A stretch of DNA of 64,000 nucleotides. Origin: Pseudoalteromonas luteoviolacea NCIMB 1944 (GTDB lineage: Bacteria > Pseudomonadota > Gammaproteobacteria > Enterobacterales > Alteromonadaceae). The notes under the pieces are model-generated. The model did not search any database. It worked only from the letters and a program-made list of their open reading frames with translations, and was not told the origin of the DNA. This document shows positions 52,745-60,763 of the stretch, one piece after another. The DNA is taken from assembly GCF_001625565.1 (NCBI RefSeq), contig NZ_AUXS01000064.1, positions 62,001 to 126,000 of the forward strand, in the 5' to 3' direction. The position numbers and the translations under genes were made by a program. Each line of letters starts with the position of its first letter. Position 1 is the stretch's first letter.

Positions 52745-53398
52745 ATGAGATTAACTGATTATCTAAAATCTAACTTTTACGATGCCCATGAGCTTTGTAG
52801 TTTGCTGAAGATCTCACAAGAACAGCTTCAACGGTGGCAAGAAAGTAGTATCTTCCCTAACGCCAGTTACAGCATAGATAACCTAATCAAGTGCAGCTCT
52901 TACCTTGGGTTATATGAATGTGTTGAAGTAACCGATTATTACCCCAGAGCAGCGCTAGATTGGGGACAAATGTTGATAAAACATGAGGTGCAGCAATCTA
53001 GTCATGCCTATGAATTATTTCAAAACAAATACATCACTACTTTGAAAACCTGTGCAGACAGAGGCGTTGTAAGTGATGATGATAAATTTGGCGATGACCT
53101 AATTGAACATATTCAGCAAGTTTGGCAACAGTATTTATGCAGTAAATATGGCGTGATAAGTCAAAATGGTGCAGTTGAAGAGGTTGTGTATATTGACCTC
53201 GGACGCGCTTTGGTCGATACACTAACAGACGATAGGACGAGCAACAGTGTACCTCCCGAAAATAGAGCTTTACTACATGAAGCCCTTAAGTTATTGAATA
53301 GAGCTTTGAGCCATAATGCATCTCACGAAAAGCATAATTCATTAAGATATCAATATATTGAGAGTGTTATGCAAAAATATGATTTATCTACACGCTAG
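52745..53398 (+). CDS. DUF6058-like protein
   Basis: A protein of about 217 residues starting MRLTDYLKSNFYDAHELCSLLKISQEQLQRWQ, where the first 60 residues look like a MerR-like helix-turn-helix with an SSIFPNASYSI wing. The rest is helical (AALDWGQMLIKHEV, LLHEALKLLNRALSH). It resembles DUF6058, annotated in Pseudoalteromonas as a natural-product biosynthesis-associated family; I hold that assignment with moderate confidence. No biosynthetic genes are adjacent. A GTG nine bases upstream is an alternative start. It is divergent from dapA and ends at a shared terminator. Confidence 0.72.
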   Translation: MRLTDYLKSNFYDAHELCSLLKISQEQLQRWQESSIFPNASYSIDNLIKCSSYLGLYECVEVTDYYPRAALDWGQMLIKHEVQQSSHAYELFQNKYITTLKTCADRGVVSDDDKFGDDLIEHIQQVWQQYLCSKYGVISQNGAVEEVVYIDLGRALVDTLTDDRTSNSVPPENRALLHEALKLLNRALSHNASHEKHNSLRYQYIESVMQKYDLSTR

Positions 53399-53456
53399 CC
53401 TAATTAAATCAAATCGATTTCTGGTCGCCTTTTTTGATAATTATTTATCCAGATAG

Positions 53457-53492
53457 ATAAAAGCCACCTAATGGACATTAAGTGGCTTTTAT
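53457..53492. terminator. Bidirectional terminator
   Basis: A 17-base stem with one mismatch (ATAAAAGCCACCTAATG and CATTAAGTGGCTTTTAT, two-base loop) between the converging DUF6058-like gene and the acidic small protein gene. A T-run belongs to the stem itself on either strand. Confidence 0.8.
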
Positions 53493-53521
53493 GAAATGAG
53501 TATGTATAAAACGAGTTTTAC

Positions 53522-53806
53522 CTAATTAACCTCACCATTTTGAGCAGATACTAACCGCTCAAAATGTGCTCTAAGTATTTCAAACCCTTTTAACACTCTT
53601 AGTTTATCTTCGCACAAACCGTCATACCAAGAATCAAATTTTTCGTCATCCTCTTGCTCACTTAAAACCTGATATTGGGCCAGCAGTTCCACTATGTCAC
53701 TGTGTTCGCAAGTTAACTCATCCAATTGCTGAGCTAGCGACGAATGATCCTCATTTTGCAGCTGTGCAATGACACTGTTGTCTAATTGTTGTGATTCTTC
53801 GCTCAC
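53522..53806 (-). CDS. Small acidic hypothetical protein
   Basis: About 94 residues, strongly acidic (many Glu, Asp, Gln), predicted helical: SLAQQLDELTCEHSDIVELL, then DEKFDSWYDGLCEDKLRVLKGFEIL. I do not recognise a family. The frame reaches an ATG at 53893 without a ribosome site; the GTG at 53804-53806 has AGAGGA eight bases upstream and is preferred. It converges on the DUF6058-like gene and is divergent from rpmE2. Confidence 0.6.
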   Translation of the reverse strand: MSEESQQLDNSVIAQLQNEDHSSLAQQLDELTCEHSDIVELLAQYQVLSEQEDDEKFDSWYDGLCEDKLRVLKGFEILRAHFERLVSAQNGEVN

Positions 53807-53959
53807 AGTGTTGTCCTCTTTCTCAATCTCGACTCTAGTTATAACAGTCTGATATTGAAGATCCAGTAACAATTTGCTTATTCGTATAATCATTAGACAA
53901 AAGTGTAAAAAAAATTTCAGACAAGCAATTGAAAACCATTCTCAAATAGAATAGTATTT

Positions 53960-53972
53960 GTGACGTTATCAC
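53960..53972 (+). promoter_or_regulatory. Possible operator upstream of rpmE2
   Basis: GTGACGTTATCAC, an inverted repeat with GTGA and TCAC arms, lies 24 bases before the L31 start. Zinc-free L31/L36 pairs are normally repressed by Zur, whose sites contain GTTAT cores; the match is partial. Confidence 0.3.
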
Positions 53973-53995
53973 ATTTCGTAAGGTTTAATTTTACT

Positions 53996-54253
53996 ATGAA
54001 AGCAAATATCCACCCGGATTATCAAGCTGTTGCATTTCATGACACGGCAGTAGACAAATACTTCATCGTTGGTTCAACAATCAAGTCTGATAGAACGGTT
54101 GAAATCGATGGCGTTGAGTACCCATACGTGCCAATTGATGTTTCAAGTGCATCTCACCCGTTCTATACAGGTAAGCAGAAAATCGTTGCAAGCGATGGCC
54201 GTGTTGCTAAGTTCAACCGCCGTTTCAAAAACCTTTCTGCTACAACTAAGTAA
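53996..54253 (+). CDS. rpmE2: 50S ribosomal protein L31 type B (zinc-independent)
   Basis: An 85-residue type B L31: MKANIHPDYQAVAFHDTAVD, SHPFYTGKQKIVASDGRVAKFNRRF. It contains no cysteine, so it is the zinc-free form that replaces the zinc-binding L31 when zinc is scarce, releasing metal. The upstream frame to 53960 is not real; the ATG at 53996 matches the family. It is followed after 84 bases by the matching L36 paralogue, the usual two-gene unit. Confidence 0.95.
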   Translation: MKANIHPDYQAVAFHDTAVDKYFIVGSTIKSDRTVEIDGVEYPYVPIDVSSASHPFYTGKQKIVASDGRVAKFNRRFKNLSATTK

Positions 54254-54337
54254 GTATTGGTTTTTAGTTTACATCGCTATTTTGCGTAGCGATGTAAACT
54301 CACCTAAAAGGTGTTTAAACATATTAAGGAGCATAAG

Positions 54338-54475
54338 TTGAAAGTTCTAAGTTCATTAAAGAGCGCGAAAAATAGACCAGGTTGTCAAGTAGTTAAGCGC
54401 CGTGGACGTGTTTACGTTATCTGTAAAACAAACCCAAGATTTAAAGCTGTTCAAGGCAAAAAGAAAAAGCGTTAA
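54338..54475 (+). CDS. rpmJ2: 50S ribosomal protein L36 type B (YkgO-like)
   Basis: A 45-residue protein too short for ordinary ORF calling: starts MKVLSSLKSAKNRPGCQVV and ends FKAVQGKKKKR, agreeing residue for residue in its core with E. coli YkgO, the alternative L36. The start is TTG (54338-54340), with a strong AAGGAG six bases upstream, which decides it. It is the partner of rpmE2 and is expected to be expressed at low zinc. Confidence 0.93.
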   Translation: MKVLSSLKSAKNRPGCQVVKRRGRVYVICKTNPRFKAVQGKKKKR

Positions 54476-54577
54476 TCGCTAAAAAGTATTTATGAGTGCT
54501 TTGCACAAAAAGTGCTCATCACAGTTTCACTCCCCCCCTTCTAGTTCTCATTTATTTAATGTTTGATCTGCAACTGC

Positions 54578-54606
54578 TTAAAAAAAGCGACTCTCGCCGC
54601 TTTTTA
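54578..54606 (-). terminator. Terminator of the Asp-box/cadherin protein gene
   Basis: On the minus strand AAAAAGCG, a short loop and CGCTTTTTTT, shortly after the stop codon at 54620. On the plus strand the same stem could also end rpmJ2. Confidence 0.8.
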
Positions 54607-54619
54607 AAATTACCGTGCT

Positions 54620-57600
54620 TTAGCGCTTACGCCTTCTAAGAAGTGCAAGCGGTGCACTCAGTAAAGTCAGCCAGCCAAATGAACCCGAATCACCATCTTG
54701 GTCATCGTCGTCATCTCCCCTGACATCAATGAGGTTAACTCTCACCTCGGTATACTCAGATACATTACCGAACGTATCCTGAGCCCGTACACCAAATCTA
54801 ATTACACTTTGGAATTCATAATCCAACTCACCTTGAACAATGATATCGCCATTACCAGCAATGCTAAATGGCGCACTGCCTATGATCATGAATGAGTCAA
54901 CAGGTGAAGTATCTGCATCGGGATCCATAAACTCTAAACGGCCTATGATAGTCCCTAAAGCAGCATTTTCTCTCACTTCAAAAATCTGACCGCCAGGGAT
55001 ATTAGGTGTTCGGTCAGGCACATCTTCGTCATTAGGGTCATCCACAACATCAATTTTCACTTCGACAAAGTTAGATTCATTCCCATCTGAATCAACGGCT
55101 TTGACGACGAAAACGAATGCTTGATGAACTTCATAATCAACTAAACCAGTGACCTTAATACTGCCGTCTGCATCTATCTCAAATGGTACATCACCCAAAA
55201 TTGTGAATGATTCTATCGGAGAATCATCAGGATCTGGGTCTTCAAACTCGAGCATGCCAACAACCGTACCGACTTCCGAGTTTTCAGTAACCTCAAAACT
55301 CTGTTCGTCTTTAATGACGGGTGCGACATCGTCATCACCCAGCTCATCCAATACCTCAACATTTACTTCAGTATAATCAGATGTGTTGCCCATTGAGTCC
55401 ATAGCACGTACGAAGAAGCTGTATTCACTTTGCATTTCAAAATCCAGCTCAGTAGTGACAATCACTTCACCTGTAGGATTGATCATAAATGGTACTTCAT
55501 CCAAGATCATAAAGCTTTCCACTGGTGATACATCCGGATCTGGATCGGTAAACATTAACATCCCGATAGACGCGCCAGCTTCATTATTTTCCATTACTTC
55601 AAATGATTGGCCTTGATCTATCACTGGATCTCTGTCGGGTGGAACTGAAATAGCCATATTAAACATTTGTTGACTTTCAAGTTCGCCATCACTTACCGTC
55701 AAAGTCATCTCGTCATCAAATGATGTATAAGGCCTTCCTGATAACACGCCGTCAATAAACGACATGCCCGGCACCGAAGGTTCTAAAGTCAGTGTAAGAT
55801 CACTTCCCTCAATATCTTCAACTTTATCGTTAAAGTCTAAAACAGTCAGCTCACCAATGAATAACTCAACGTCTTCAATAGGAGAGATCACTGGTGCATC
55901 ATTAACTGCATTGATAGTAATTGTGACTGCAAATTGCCCGTCTGGCAGTGGGTCATTGTTTGGTGCTGTTTGACTATCAGTCATGCCCTGGAATACAAAG
56001 TTGTCTTCGCCAACGTAGTTTTCATTTGGCATGTACATCACATTTGCATAGTCTTGCGCTAATACTTCGGCACCCTGTTCCAGTGCGTTCTCACCATTAA
56101 GCAACATACCATTGCTTGGCACCTGAATTATTTCAACTGAATCGAATGCATTAGATAAATTGTCTGCAAAGGCAGAGCCTACTGCCACTTTCATATCTTC
56201 GTCAGTAGTAAATTCTCTGTCTGATTGCGTTGAAATTGGCACTTTGTAAGCGCTGCGACCATGCGTAAAGGCAAACAGCTCATTCCCTTTAATCGCAAGT
56301 TTAGCGATATTTGTATTCGCTAACCCTAGACCATCAGCCATCCAATTTTGGCCACCGTCAGTTGATACAAACACCCCTAAATCTGTTCCGACAAATAGCC
56401 TCTGGGTATTATTCGGATCTACTGCAATTGTCATTGCAGGAATATTTGGCAGACCGGTGTCACTGGCTTGCCAGTTTTGCCCACCATCCGTTGTTTTCCA
56501 TACGTGTGTCGCATCAAAATTGGAGACAGTTGCATAAATAATTTGGTTGTCTGTCGGGTCAAATGCAACTGAGCTTATCGTTACCCCTGACTGAACGGTT
56601 GCGGTTGTCCAACTCGAAGTAGTTGTAGCTTGATCTGCTTGGTATGACACGTAAATAGCGCCATTATCTGTTCCTGCTGCGACCGCGGTTTCCGTATTTG
56701 GTGCAATTCCAATTGAATATACAGAACCATCCAATGCCGCAGATGCAGCTGACCAATTTGCGGCTTGGTCATCTGTTCTCCATAATTGACTACCACCTAT
56801 CCATAAGACTTGTGGGTTTGATGGCGCCATTTCAAAACGGGTTATAAATGGAAAACCATTGTCACCAGTAATACCATTGACAGCACTGCTAAAGCTTTGT
56901 CCGCCATCTGTAGACTTTTGTAAAGATAGACGCGTAAATTCACCAAACATAATATCAGCATTGGTCGGATCGATGGCCGTCCATCCACCATCACCGCCAA
57001 GAATTTCTACCCAGCTATTAAAACCATTATCCACCCCGACCAAAGTACCGTTATCTTGAGTTCCGCCAAAGTAACTTGTGCCATTGGGCTTGACCGTACC
57101 ATGATAAAACTGAGTAACTGCATATCCATTATTAAGCGTTGACCAGCTTACTCTCTGCGTTGGATCTGCCGTTGAATTACCGCACACTTCGCTTACCGTT
57201 AATCGACCAGACAACGCATTGTCTGTTTTTTGGATCCCGCCATCATTGGCAACAAACATGGTGGTATTCGTTGTACCGTTGTAATCTGGATGAAAAACAA
57301 TTTCATGTTGATCCGCATGTGCATACTGTGGGTTTGTGGGGTTTAGCCACCAAATACTGGTCGGTACGAATGTTTGGGCACCATCGTCAGAGCGAAAGAC
57401 ATCTATACCACCTGTCCACACTACGTCTGGGTTAAGCGGGTCGACCGCGATAATATTGTCATACCAACCCTGATTGAAAAACTGCGGCGTGCCACCGGTA
57501 CATTGATCTAACAATCCAAAATAGGTATTGCTGAGCAACAAGCGAGTAAACGAATCTGCAGTATTTTTGGTTACTGTTTGGGTCCAATTCACCCCCATAT

Positions 57601-58687
57601 CTGTGGACTTGTAAACAGAGTCCATCCCATGATCATTGCGATTGGCAGCCAGCGCATAAATAATATTGTTATCTGATGGCGCGACAGCAATAGTAGTTCG
57701 GCCTTGTTCGGTGCCAGCAATGACTTGAGACCAAGTCTCTGCGGCATCAGAGCTGCGATGAACTCCGCCAGCATTAAAAGAACCACAAGCCGTCAAAAGT
57801 ACATCCGTGCCTGACTGGGATAACACAGTTAAATCAGTACAGCCTACAGAGGTACCTTGAGGCACAAATTTGGTTTCCCAAGAAGTACCACCATCTGTCG
57901 ACTTATGCACACCCGTTCTCGTTGCGGCGTAAATAGTATTCGACTCATTTTGACTAAATTTAATCTTATTTACATACTGAAAATTAGTATTGCTCGCAGT
58001 GCTTGAAATCTGTGTCCAAGTCATCCCGGCATCTTCTGATTTAAATAACCCGTCGCCGCGCAATGCATCGAAATTAAACAGGCCTTCACCTGTGCCAGCA
58101 TAGAGAATATCAGCATTACTTGGATCAAACGTTAAGGTCGTTACTGCAAGGTTTGTCGCCAGATCGCTAAGTGGCTGCCACGACGCACCCGCATCGGTTG
58201 TTTTCCATACCCCACCAGCGACACCTGCTGTATACATAATATCGTGATTTGTAGGGTGAATGATGAGAGTCCGAGTTCGACCGCCAATATTTCCCGGACC
58301 TAATTCCTGCCACTGACCAAGCTCTTGATTTTGTCCGTCAGGTGCGTTTAAGTTGGGCTGAATTTCTGAAAGCAATGCATTATTTGCTATTGAAAACTGC
58401 GGCATCTGTTTAATTTGCTTTAATGCGTCAGAATACTTTTCAACAGGCAGCGAGGTGGCACCAACCGGCAGCCTTTGTTGAACATAAAATTCTTGTGCCT
58501 CTTTTGGTTTGTCGTAGCGCTTTGGCGATTGCGACTTTTTCTGTGCTTTCTTTTCTAAAAATTCCGCTTTACGCTCATAAGGTGTCAAAGCTTGATCTTG
58601 CAGTGCAATGTAAGACACACCGCCAAGCGCAATGGCGACAGCAATACTCACAGGGTGGAGAAGTCTCATTGGTTTATCCCTTTTCAC
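54620..58687 (-). CDS. Secreted Asp-box/cadherin-repeat protein with GlyGly-CTERM-like tail
   Basis: A 1355-residue exported protein. A signal-like hydrophobic stretch (residues 10-27) is followed by a VPS10/sortilin-like beta-propeller region with about ten Asp-box repeats of the type KSTDGGTSWE, KTTDGGQNWQA, VSTDGGQNWMA (about residues 150-820). A cadherin/dystroglycan-like Ig domain near 930-1015 follows, then three tandem cadherin-like repeats of about 95 residues (about 1021-1112, 1122-1215, 1226-1320), each with a FEVxEN and an xxDPDxDxSPxxSF motif. The end GSFGWLTLLSAPLALLRRRKR is a GlyGly-CTERM-type sorting signal handled by rhombosortase after type II secretion. No catalytic site is recognised; glycosidase names are transferred from the fold. 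Confidence 0.9.
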   Translation of the reverse strand: MKRDKPMRLLHPVSIAVAIALGGVSYIALQDQALTPYERKAEFLEKKAQKKSQSPKRYDKPKEAQEFYVQQRLPVGATSLPVEKYSDALKQIKQMPQFSIANNALLSEIQPNLNAPDGQNQELGQWQELGPGNIGGRTRTLIIHPTNHDIMYTAGVAGGVWKTTDAGASWQPLSDLATNLAVTTLTFDPSNADILYAGTGEGLFNFDALRGDGLFKSEDAGMTWTQISSTASNTNFQYVNKIKFSQNESNTIYAATRTGVHKSTDGGTSWETKFVPQGTSVGCTDLTVLSQSGTDVLLTACGSFNAGGVHRSSDAAETWSQVIAGTEQGRTTIAVAPSDNNIIYALAANRNDHGMDSVYKSTDMGVNWTQTVTKNTADSFTRLLLSNTYFGLLDQCTGGTPQFFNQGWYDNIIAVDPLNPDVVWTGGIDVFRSDDGAQTFVPTSIWWLNPTNPQYAHADQHEIVFHPDYNGTTNTTMFVANDGGIQKTDNALSGRLTVSEVCGNSTADPTQRVSWSTLNNGYAVTQFYHGTVKPNGTSYFGGTQDNGTLVGVDNGFNSWVEILGGDGGWTAIDPTNADIMFGEFTRLSLQKSTDGGQSFSSAVNGITGDNGFPFITRFEMAPSNPQVLWIGGSQLWRTDDQAANWSAASAALDGSVYSIGIAPNTETAVAAGTDNGAIYVSYQADQATTTSSWTTATVQSGVTISSVAFDPTDNQIIYATVSNFDATHVWKTTDGGQNWQASDTGLPNIPAMTIAVDPNNTQRLFVGTDLGVFVSTDGGQNWMADGLGLANTNIAKLAIKGNELFAFTHGRSAYKVPISTQSDREFTTDEDMKVAVGSAFADNLSNAFDSVEIIQVPSNGMLLNGENALEQGAEVLAQDYANVMYMPNENYVGEDNFVFQGMTDSQTAPNNDPLPDGQFAVTITINAVNDAPVISPIEDVELFIGELTVLDFNDKVEDIEGSDLTLTLEPSVPGMSFIDGVLSGRPYTSFDDEMTLTVSDGELESQQMFNMAISVPPDRDPVIDQGQSFEVMENNEAGASIGMLMFTDPDPDVSPVESFMILDEVPFMINPTGEVIVTTELDFEMQSEYSFFVRAMDSMGNTSDYTEVNVEVLDELGDDDVAPVIKDEQSFEVTENSEVGTVVGMLEFEDPDPDDSPIESFTILGDVPFEIDADGSIKVTGLVDYEVHQAFVFVVKAVDSDGNESNFVEVKIDVVDDPNDEDVPDRTPNIPGGQIFEVRENAALGTIIGRLEFMDPDADTSPVDSFMIIGSAPFSIAGNGDIIVQGELDYEFQSVIRFGVRAQDTFGNVSEYTEVRVNLIDVRGDDDDDQDGDSGSFGWLTLLSAPLALLRRRKR

Positions 58688-59028
58688 TTTTTAATGTTTA
58701 GAGTGCCTATCAATCTAGGGATCGAGACTTCTTAAATATGACTACAGACAATTTGAATGACAACGCACCAAGCGTTTCACCCTAGCACGCGCAGAGTACG
58801 CTTTGTTATCTCTACACTTAACATCGTTCTCTTTTAGATAGGTATCCGACTAGAGTGTAGTAACAAACGCACATTAAACATAAAAAGTTTTTAAAGAGAG
58901 GAGAAAAAAGCAAAGGTTTGAGGATATAAGTTAAATAGACACACTCTAGTGTGCCGGTTTGTAAGTTCAGTGACTTACTCTATTTTAAAGGACTGCGCTA
59001 ATATAAATATCAAACCGGACACTACCGT
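58688..59028. other. Gap between two minus-strand genes
   Basis: About 340 bases without a gene. It must hold the promoter of the Asp-box protein gene, though I see no clear pair. It contains a CACACT-CT-AGTGTG palindrome (58940-58953) and the nested inverted repeat at 58949-59022. CTACACT near 58833 and AGTGTAG near 58855 form a further loose inverted repeat. Confidence 0.45.
58949..59022. repeat. Nested inverted repeat downstream of the cytochrome b562 gene
   Basis: Outer arms GTGTGCCGGTTTG (58949-58961) and CAAACCGGACAC (59011-59022) pair with one bulged G; inside them GTAAGT (61-66 of 589xx) and ACTTAC pair around a six-base loop. The structure starts a few bases after the cytochrome b562 stop on the minus strand. 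A terminator-like RNA or a mobile intergenic repeat are both possible. Confidence 0.7.
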
Positions 59029-59415
59029 CTATTTGCCAAATAGCAGGTCCCAAAAACTCGGAGGCTCGTGTAACTGGTGATATTCCTCACGAAGCGAATT
59101 AATTTCTTTGAGTGCATTGCGTGCTCGGTCTGGTTGGCCATTGTTAGCCATCACTATGGCACTCTTAGCAACAGCGATAGTTTTATTCAGGCCATCAATT
59201 GATTGAGCCTTTTTTTCCGCCTGAAAATTCTCGCTTTTTGCCTGCTCGACCAACGAAATAAAGCGTTCTAAATGGCTAATCATTTGTCCTTTATTCTCAG
59301 CCTTTATCGCAAGTTTATACTCGTGACCCATTTTTTTCATGAGCTGGTTGAGATCGCTCGACTCTGCATATACTGAAAAGCCCAAAAACACTGCTATAAC
59401 CAAAACAAACTTCAT
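59029..59415 (-). CDS. Cytochrome b562 family protein
   Basis: A 128-residue periplasmic protein with a signal peptide (about residues 1-17, ending VYA) and a four-helix bundle like E. coli cytochrome b562. The heme ligands of that protein align: the methionine in DLNQLMKKM, and the histidine in LREEYHQLHE near the C-terminus. A short extra tail PPSFWDLLFGK follows. It would carry one non-covalent b-type heme; its electron partner is unknown. It is divergent from the second orphan binding protein with 66 bases between. Confidence 0.82.
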   Translation of the reverse strand: MKFVLVIAVFLGFSVYAESSDLNQLMKKMGHEYKLAIKAENKGQMISHLERFISLVEQAKSENFQAEKKAQSIDGLNKTIAVAKSAIVMANNGQPDRARNALKEINSLREEYHQLHEPPSFWDLLFGK

Positions 59416-59481
59416 GACGCCCCCTTAAAGTTTGCGCTAGTATATATAAATAAACTTTGCAAACAAGACCAAATATACGTA

Positions 59482-60573
59482 ATGGGAAAATTGACTTTAA
59501 GCTGTAGAAAAGTATTTGTATTCATTACTTTATTTTGCATAAGCTACCTACATCCAATCAGTGCTGTCGCGGCTCAAGACGCAGCCCGCTTAAAAGTGAC
59601 ATTTGTAAACCCAGGCTCAAGTGGCGTAAATCCAACAGGTAATTTTTGGCTTAACGTCTCTAAAGTAATGAGTGCCGTCGCACAAGATACCAATATTGAC
59701 CTCACTATTTTATACGCAGAGCGAAATCATATTCTGATGAAAGAGCTTACCAAACAAGCGCTTGAGTCTGATGCTGATTACCTTATTTTGGTTGATGAGA
59801 AGCGTGTAATCACAGAAGCACTGCTTGACTCACCCAAAGTCCACCCGAATATTTTGTTTTTATTGAACAGCCCTAATCAGCTAGAAATAAACAGACTGAG
59901 CGCAAAAGGTTTTGGCATAAAAGCAGCCATCCTACCTGATAATTATCAAGCCGGAAAAGAGCTTGCACGAGAGTTAGTAAAAACGGTTCAAAAAGATTTA
60001 ACGGCCACCGAATCATTTTCCATGCTAGCGTTTCTAGGCGATATCGCCACAAACGCAGCCCTAGAGAGAGAACAAGGGCTATTGAGTTACACAAACCGTA
60101 TTTCAAATGTAAATATTGTAGATAAAGTTGATGCCCATTGGTCTCAGCAAAGAGCCCATGAACTAGCAAGAGGATTGTTAAGGCGACATAGAAATGTCGA
60201 ACTAATTTGGTGCGCGAATGATGCGATTGCATTTGGCGTTAATCAAGCAGCAATAGAACTTGGTATCAGGGATAAAATCAAAATTGGCGGAGTCAATTGG
60301 GACAGTGGTCACGAGGATAAATTAGATGTATCCATTGGTGGTCATGTCTTCCTTGGAGGCTACCTACTTATTGAGCTTAAAAAATACCAGCGTGGATTAG
60401 TGAAGTATATCGGTACCCAAAAAGTAGCTATCTTTCGCCCCTATAGCAGTACTTTCGAACCAGTTTACAAAGCCATACATGAAGATAACCTAAATCAAAT
60501 AGACTTTTCACAATTTGTTGACGGAAAGAAAAGTTACACTATTATGACTTTAAACAAAGAATTAAATTTTTGA
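59482..60573 (+). CDS. Periplasmic substrate-binding protein, orphan (paralogue)
   Basis: A 363-residue type I periplasmic binding protein with a signal peptide (about residues 1-31, ending VAA). LKVTFVNPGSSGVNPTGNFW opens the fold, VELIWCANDAIAFGVNQAAIELG and IGGVNWDSGHEDKLDVSIGGHVFLGGY follow; the second block matches the equivalent stretch of the protein at 16099-17196. No transporter genes adjoin it. It may signal through a membrane partner, or work with distant transport genes. It starts 66 bases from the divergent cytochrome b562 gene. Confidence 0.85.
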   Translation: MGKLTLSCRKVFVFITLFCISYLHPISAVAAQDAARLKVTFVNPGSSGVNPTGNFWLNVSKVMSAVAQDTNIDLTILYAERNHILMKELTKQALESDADYLILVDEKRVITEALLDSPKVHPNILFLLNSPNQLEINRLSAKGFGIKAAILPDNYQAGKELARELVKTVQKDLTATESFSMLAFLGDIATNAALEREQGLLSYTNRISNVNIVDKVDAHWSQQRAHELARGLLRRHRNVELIWCANDAIAFGVNQAAIELGIRDKIKIGGVNWDSGHEDKLDVSIGGHVFLGGYLLIELKKYQRGLVKYIGTQKVAIFRPYSSTFEPVYKAIHEDNLNQIDFSQFVDGKKSYTIMTLNKELNF

Positions 60574-60698
60574 CCTTTTTTTGACCAAAAATTAGATTCT
60601 TTAATTACCACAAAACATTAAATTGAAATTACAATCCCAATTAAGTTTTTATTATAAATTTATTAACCTCGTCGCTTTTTAGCGTATTTTTTGCACTG

Positions 60699-60727
60699 TT
60701 GACAGCTTCTCAAATACCTGTTTTAGT
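60699..60727 (+). promoter_or_regulatory. Predicted sigma-70 promoter of the protease gene
   Basis: TTGACA (60699-60704), 17 bases, then TTTAGT (60722-60727), about 37 bases before the ATG. The -35 is perfect; the -10 matches at four of six positions. Confidence 0.5.
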
Positions 60728-60763
60728 TAAATTGGTTAACAACATGTAACTAGGACAAACAAA

